This document shows positions 15,489 to 18,629 of a stretch of DNA of 18,629 nt, in pieces. Source of the DNA: JAIPEI01 sp041685835. Its GTDB lineage: Bacteria > Desulfobacterota > DSM-4660 > Desulfatiglandales > HGW-15. Within the stretch, counting starts at the first letter, position 1; every line of letters starts with the position of its first letter. Below the pieces are notes generated by a model. It had not been told where the DNA came from. It worked only from the letters and a program-made list of their open reading frames with translations, and searched no databases. The translations under genes and the position numbers were made by a program. Location of the stretch: positions 1 to 18,629 of the forward strand of contig JAWLEX010000057.1 of assembly GCA_041685835.1 (NCBI GenBank). The letters run 5' to 3'.

Positions 15489-16727
15489 ATGGACAATGTA
15501 TTTGAAGTAGCGATTCGAACCCTGAATAAAGCAGGTGAAACAGGAGGGATCGACCCCCGTGTCATGGAGATCCTTCAGGAACCCAAGCGTATTCAACAGT
15601 TCCGCATCCCGCTCAGACTCGAGGACGGTTCCTTTCAGGTTTTTCAGGCTTATAGAGTCCATTACTGCGATGCTTTGGGGCCTTTTCGGGATGGAACCCG
15701 TATTCGCCCGGATCTGACCCTGGACGAGATCAAGGCCCTTGGCCTTTTCATGACCATCAAGCACTGCGCGGCCGACATTCCTGCAGGAGGGGCTAAGGGT
15801 GGGGTCAAAGCAGATCCCAACAAGCTATCGCCCAGGGATATGGAACAGTTGGTCAGGGCCTTTATCCGCAACCTGCAACCCAGGGGCGCCTGGGCGGACG
15901 TTCCGGGTGCGGACATCGGCACCGGCGAGCAGGCCATGGCCTGGATGCTTGACGAGTACGAACAGATCACCGGGATCCATTGCCCGGCTGCGATCAATGA
16001 CAAGCCCCCGATTCTGGGTGGTTCCTTGGGAGGTGAAGCAGCCACGGGCCGGGGTGTCTTTATCACCCTTAAAGCAGCGGCCGCAGACATGGGACTTGAT
16101 ATCTCTCAGGCTGCGGCCGTTGTTCAGGGCTTCGGTCAGGTGGGGACGGCCCTTGCCGGGTTGCTAAACGAGACAGGAACACGCATCGTGGCTGTCAGTG
16201 ACGTGTACGGCGGCATTTATGCGGCGGACGGTATTGATATTGAAAAACTGAGTAAGCATGTCCGTAAAACCGGAAAGGTCATTGATTTCCCCGGCACCAA
16301 GCCGGTCTCCAATGTGGATCTTTTCGGCCTTGACTGTGACATCATCGTCCCGGCGGCTGTTCAAAGCGTGATTCATAAGGAAAACGCCGGTTCGATGAAG
16401 GCCCGTTTGATCGTGGAAGGGGCCAACGGCCCGGTCACCACGGAAGCCGACACCATACTGGAACAAAAGGGGGTGACGGTGGTTCCGGATGTGGTTGCCA
16501 ATTCCGGGGGTGCGACGGTGTGCCATTTCGAACGTACCCAGGGGCTGTCCGATGAGTACTGGGATCTCGATACCGTCAATCAGAACCTGGAGATGCGAAT
16601 CCTGAAGGCGTATCGGGAAGCGGCGGAAACAGCTCGAGATGCGGGTAATGTCACCCTCCGGCTGGGCGCGTGGATTCATGCCCTCAAAAAGCTCGAAAAA
16701 GCCATGAAACTGCGCGGATGGGTCTAA
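15489..16727 (+). CDS. Glu/Leu/Phe/Val dehydrogenase family protein
   Basis: Cytosolic NAD(P)-dependent amino-acid dehydrogenase, 412 aa, interconverting an L-amino acid with its 2-oxoacid and ammonia. Compared with glutamate dehydrogenase: Lys91 (MTIK) and catalytic Lys103 (GGAKGG) are kept with the usual 12-residue spacing, Asp137 (ADVP) is kept, the Rossmann motif GFGQVG is at 214-219, and VVANSGGATVCHFE matches the C-terminal substrate loop. However, the usual GPxKGGxR is GPFRDGTR: the substrate-carboxylate Lys is Arg67 and a Gly becomes Asp68. The substrate may therefore not be glutamate. ATG 15489 is preceded by GTGGAG; the open frame upstream to 15303 overlaps the previous gene. The gene follows by 58 nt and precedes the M24 protein by 20 nt. 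Confidence 0.9.
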   Translation: MDNVFEVAIRTLNKAGETGGIDPRVMEILQEPKRIQQFRIPLRLEDGSFQVFQAYRVHYCDALGPFRDGTRIRPDLTLDEIKALGLFMTIKHCAADIPAGGAKGGVKADPNKLSPRDMEQLVRAFIRNLQPRGAWADVPGADIGTGEQAMAWMLDEYEQITGIHCPAAINDKPPILGGSLGGEAATGRGVFITLKAAAADMGLDISQAAAVVQGFGQVGTALAGLLNETGTRIVAVSDVYGGIYAADGIDIEKLSKHVRKTGKVIDFPGTKPVSNVDLFGLDCDIIVPAAVQSVIHKENAGSMKARLIVEGANGPVTTEADTILEQKGVTVVPDVVANSGGATVCHFERTQGLSDEYWDLDTVNQNLEMRILKAYREAAETARDAGNVTLRLGAWIHALKKLEKAMKLRGWV

Positions 16728-16747
16728 TTGATATACGGAGGTAGAAA

Positions 16748-17923
16748 ATGGCGTTGTTTGCGGATCAAGAGTATCTCCGGCGGATTGAGATCACCCGCCG
16801 GAAAATGAATGAACGCGGGGTCGACGTCCTGATTATCTCCGATCCTGCCAATATGAATTACCTGACGGGATATGACGGTTGGTCTTTCTATGTTCCTCAA
16901 GTGGTGGTGGTGAGTTTGGACTCGGAAACACCATTGTGGATCGGCCGGGGAATGGACGTCAATGGGGCCAAACACACAACCTTCCTTTCCCATGATGCCA
17001 TTATCGGCTATCCGGACCACTATGTGCAGTCTCTGATGCGCCACCCCATGAACTTTGTCGCCGGGCACCTTATCGAAAGGGGCTGGGGCCGAAAGACCAT
17101 CGGTGTGGAAATGGACGCCTATTACTTCACTGCACGGTGCTTTGCAGAACTCCAAAAAAGCTTACCGGAGGCCGAATTCGCCAATGCAGACCTGTTGGTA
17201 AACTGGATTCGTCTGATCAAGTCAGAGCCGGAAATCGCCCTGATGCAAGAGGCCGGAAAGATAGCAGAACGGGTCATGCAGACGGCCATTGAGCGTCTTG
17301 AACCAGGCGTACGCGAATGTGACACGGTGGCAGCCGTCTACCAGGCCCAAATGTCCGGCACGCCCGAGTTTGGCGGGGATTATCCCGCTATCGTGCCAAT
17401 GATGCCCACAGGTGAAAAGACATCAGCCCCTCACCTTACGTGGACTGATGCCCCCTATGAAAAAGAGCAGATGGTAAACCTGGAGCTGGCCGCCTGCCGG
17501 CATCGCTATCACTGCCCCATTGCACGTACGGCATACCTGGGCAAGACCCCTCCGGATAAATTGGTCCGATTGGCCAAGCACACCGTAGAGGGCCTAAACC
17601 TCACCCTTGATACCATTAAACCGGGAATGCGCGCAGAAGAAGTGGAGCTGGTGTGGCGCAACCACATCGCCAGGGCCGGACTCGAGAAAGAATCCCGTAT
17701 CGGTTATTCCATGGGTCTCAATTACCCGCCGGATTGGGGTGAACACACCGCAAGCCTGCGCCCCGGCGACCGGACCATTCTTGAACCTAACATGACCTTT
17801 CACATGATTCTGGGCATGTGGATGGACAACTTTGGATTCGAGTGCAGCGAGTCCTTGAGGGTTACTGAGTCCGGGTGCGAGACATTCGCCCGGTTTCCCA
17901 GGCAGCTTTTTCTCATCACATAG
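16748..17923 (+). CDS. doeA: M24-fold ectoine hydrolase-like protein (DoeA/EutD type)
   Basis: A 391-aa creatinase/prolidase-fold protein. N-terminal domain about 1-155, pita-bread domain about 160-391. Segments MNYLTGYDGWSFYV (36-49), GYPDHYVQS (88-95), GGDYPAIVPMMP (209-220), APHLTW (227-232) and GLNYPPDWGEHTASLRPGD (323-341) are, from memory, characteristic of ectoine hydrolase, which opens ectoine to N-acetyl-diaminobutyrate. The metallopeptidase ligands are mostly replaced, as expected of a metal-free member. Glu246 in LELAAC lies at the first ligand position and may be the nucleophile proposed for EutD. GGAGGT serves ATG 16748. No deacetylase (DoeB/EutE) or transaminase gene is present in the window, so another cyclic or amide substrate is possible. 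Confidence 0.75.
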   Translation: MALFADQEYLRRIEITRRKMNERGVDVLIISDPANMNYLTGYDGWSFYVPQVVVVSLDSETPLWIGRGMDVNGAKHTTFLSHDAIIGYPDHYVQSLMRHPMNFVAGHLIERGWGRKTIGVEMDAYYFTARCFAELQKSLPEAEFANADLLVNWIRLIKSEPEIALMQEAGKIAERVMQTAIERLEPGVRECDTVAAVYQAQMSGTPEFGGDYPAIVPMMPTGEKTSAPHLTWTDAPYEKEQMVNLELAACRHRYHCPIARTAYLGKTPPDKLVRLAKHTVEGLNLTLDTIKPGMRAEEVELVWRNHIARAGLEKESRIGYSMGLNYPPDWGEHTASLRPGDRTILEPNMTFHMILGMWMDNFGFECSESLRVTESGCETFARFPRQLFLIT

Positions 17924-17973
17924 CAAGCCCTGCTGAACTGAGCCTGGGAGTCGATGCAAGATCCGGAGAAACC

Positions 17974-18629
17974 ATGCTCTTCAAAGCGAAAAAAGGTCAG
18001 ACATCTTATGGAGAACTCATAGGCATCCTCCTGTTGGACACCAACACCCCGTTTATCCAAGGAGACGTGGGCAATGCCGCCAGTTATGAGTATCCGGTGC
18101 GATACAAGCGTATAAACGGTCTGACGCCGGATCGGATTTTCGAACATGATCTAAGTTTTACCGCGCACATGATTTCAGGTGCGCAGGAGCTTGAACGGGA
18201 AGGGGTCAGGGCCATTACAGGGGACTGCGGGTTCATGGCCGTTTTTCAGAAAGAGGTTCAAGAGGCGGTCAGCATTCCCGTGTTTCTGAGCAGCCTGCTG
18301 CAGGTCCCTTTCATGACTTCCATCATCAGCAAAAGCGCAACTATCGGGATTCTGACCGCCGATTCACGATCCCTGACCAGCGAAGTTCTCTCTTCTCTCG
18401 GCATCAACAACCTTGATCGGATAATCATTGCCGGACTGGAAAACTCCCGCCACTTCAAGGAGACAGCCATTGATGACATGGGCGTTCTGGACAGCGATGC
18501 CGTACGGTCGGAAGTCACAGTTGCCGCCCTAAACCTTCAAGCCCAAAATCCCAATTTAGGTGCAATACTTTTGGAATGCAGCATGCTCCCGCCGTATGGT
18601 GCGGCGGTCCAGGAAGCGACCGGGCTCCC
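17974..18629 (+). CDS. Asp/Glu racemase-family protein (partial, cut by window end)
   Basis: Start codon ATG 17974 with GGAG 5 nt upstream; 218 full codons are seen and the frame is still open at the window edge. The cysteine-pair racemase pattern is visible: Cys85 in ITGDCGFMA and Cys202 in LLECSMLPPYG, which in this superfamily act as the two proton acids/bases. The segment GILLLDTNTPFIQGDVGN near 17-34 is shared by an uncharacterised group annotated as aspartate/glutamate racemase-like; relatives include hydantoin racemase, arylmalonate decarboxylase and EutA of ectoine clusters. It is 50 nt after the M24 gene, so probably in the same operon. Substrate unknown. Confidence 0.82.
   Translation, partial: MLFKAKKGQTSYGELIGILLLDTNTPFIQGDVGNAASYEYPVRYKRINGLTPDRIFEHDLSFTAHMISGAQELEREGVRAITGDCGFMAVFQKEVQEAVSIPVFLSSLLQVPFMTSIISKSATIGILTADSRSLTSEVLSSLGINNLDRIIIAGLENSRHFKETAIDDMGVLDSDAVRSEVTVAALNLQAQNPNLGAILLECSMLPPYGAAVQEATGL

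Noticed and set aside
16748..18629. Complete ectoine degradation cluster
   Set aside because: Only the hydrolase-like and racemase-like genes resemble it; deacetylase, transaminase and semialdehyde dehydrogenase are absent from the window.

Overview
The window is bacterial and GC-rich. It is densely coded, with operon-like gene strings, clear Shine-Dalgarno sites and sigma70-type promoters. The gene content suggests an anaerobic proteobacterium of the Desulfobacterota (Desulfobacterales-like) kind: a branched-chain amino acid ABC transporter joined to a CoA racemase, a B12-binding radical SAM protein, a TraB-family protein, an amino-acid dehydrogenase module, and two kinds of intergenic repeat. 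That placement is inference from content; no marker gene is present.

Layout. (1) 1-243 holds two copies of a 96-bp repeat (147-bp period) able to fold into a long hairpin. It abuts a nucleotide-sugar dehydrogenase (262-1902). (2) A promoter at 2012-2040 starts a + strand operon: substrate-binding protein (2126-3268), a strong intercistronic hairpin that may overlap a 28-codon ORF, livH, livM, livG, livF, an alpha-methylacyl-CoA racemase (6835-7977) and a B12-binding radical SAM protein with a TPR-like tail (8029-9714). (3) Two - strand genes converge on it: an MBL-fold hydrolase (9698-10654, overlapping the radical SAM gene by 17 bp and with its own near-consensus promoter) and a TraB-family membrane protein (10878-12047). 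(4) A 672-bp gene-poor stretch (12048-12719) carries inverted GGGATC hexamer arrays, a terminator-like hairpin, and a promoter overlapped by a duplicated operator-like element. (5) From 12720 to the window edge runs a second + strand operon: IclR regulator, PanB-type hydroxymethyltransferase, an uncharacterised TIM-barrel-like protein, a Glu/Leu/Val-type dehydrogenase with an altered substrate pocket, an ectoine-hydrolase-like M24 protein, and a Cys-pair Asp/Glu racemase-family protein cut by the window end.

How the genes may work together. The liv genes form a complete ABC importer (one binding protein, two permeases, two ATPases). The racemase downstream could handle 2-methyl-branched acyl-CoAs formed from the imported compounds. 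The IclR operon is the most interesting part. Its enzymes could in principle open an amide or ring, change stereochemistry, deaminate the amino acid to a 2-oxoacid, and add or remove a one-carbon hydroxymethyl unit. I do not know of a described pathway with this set of genes; the order of steps and the substrate are inference.
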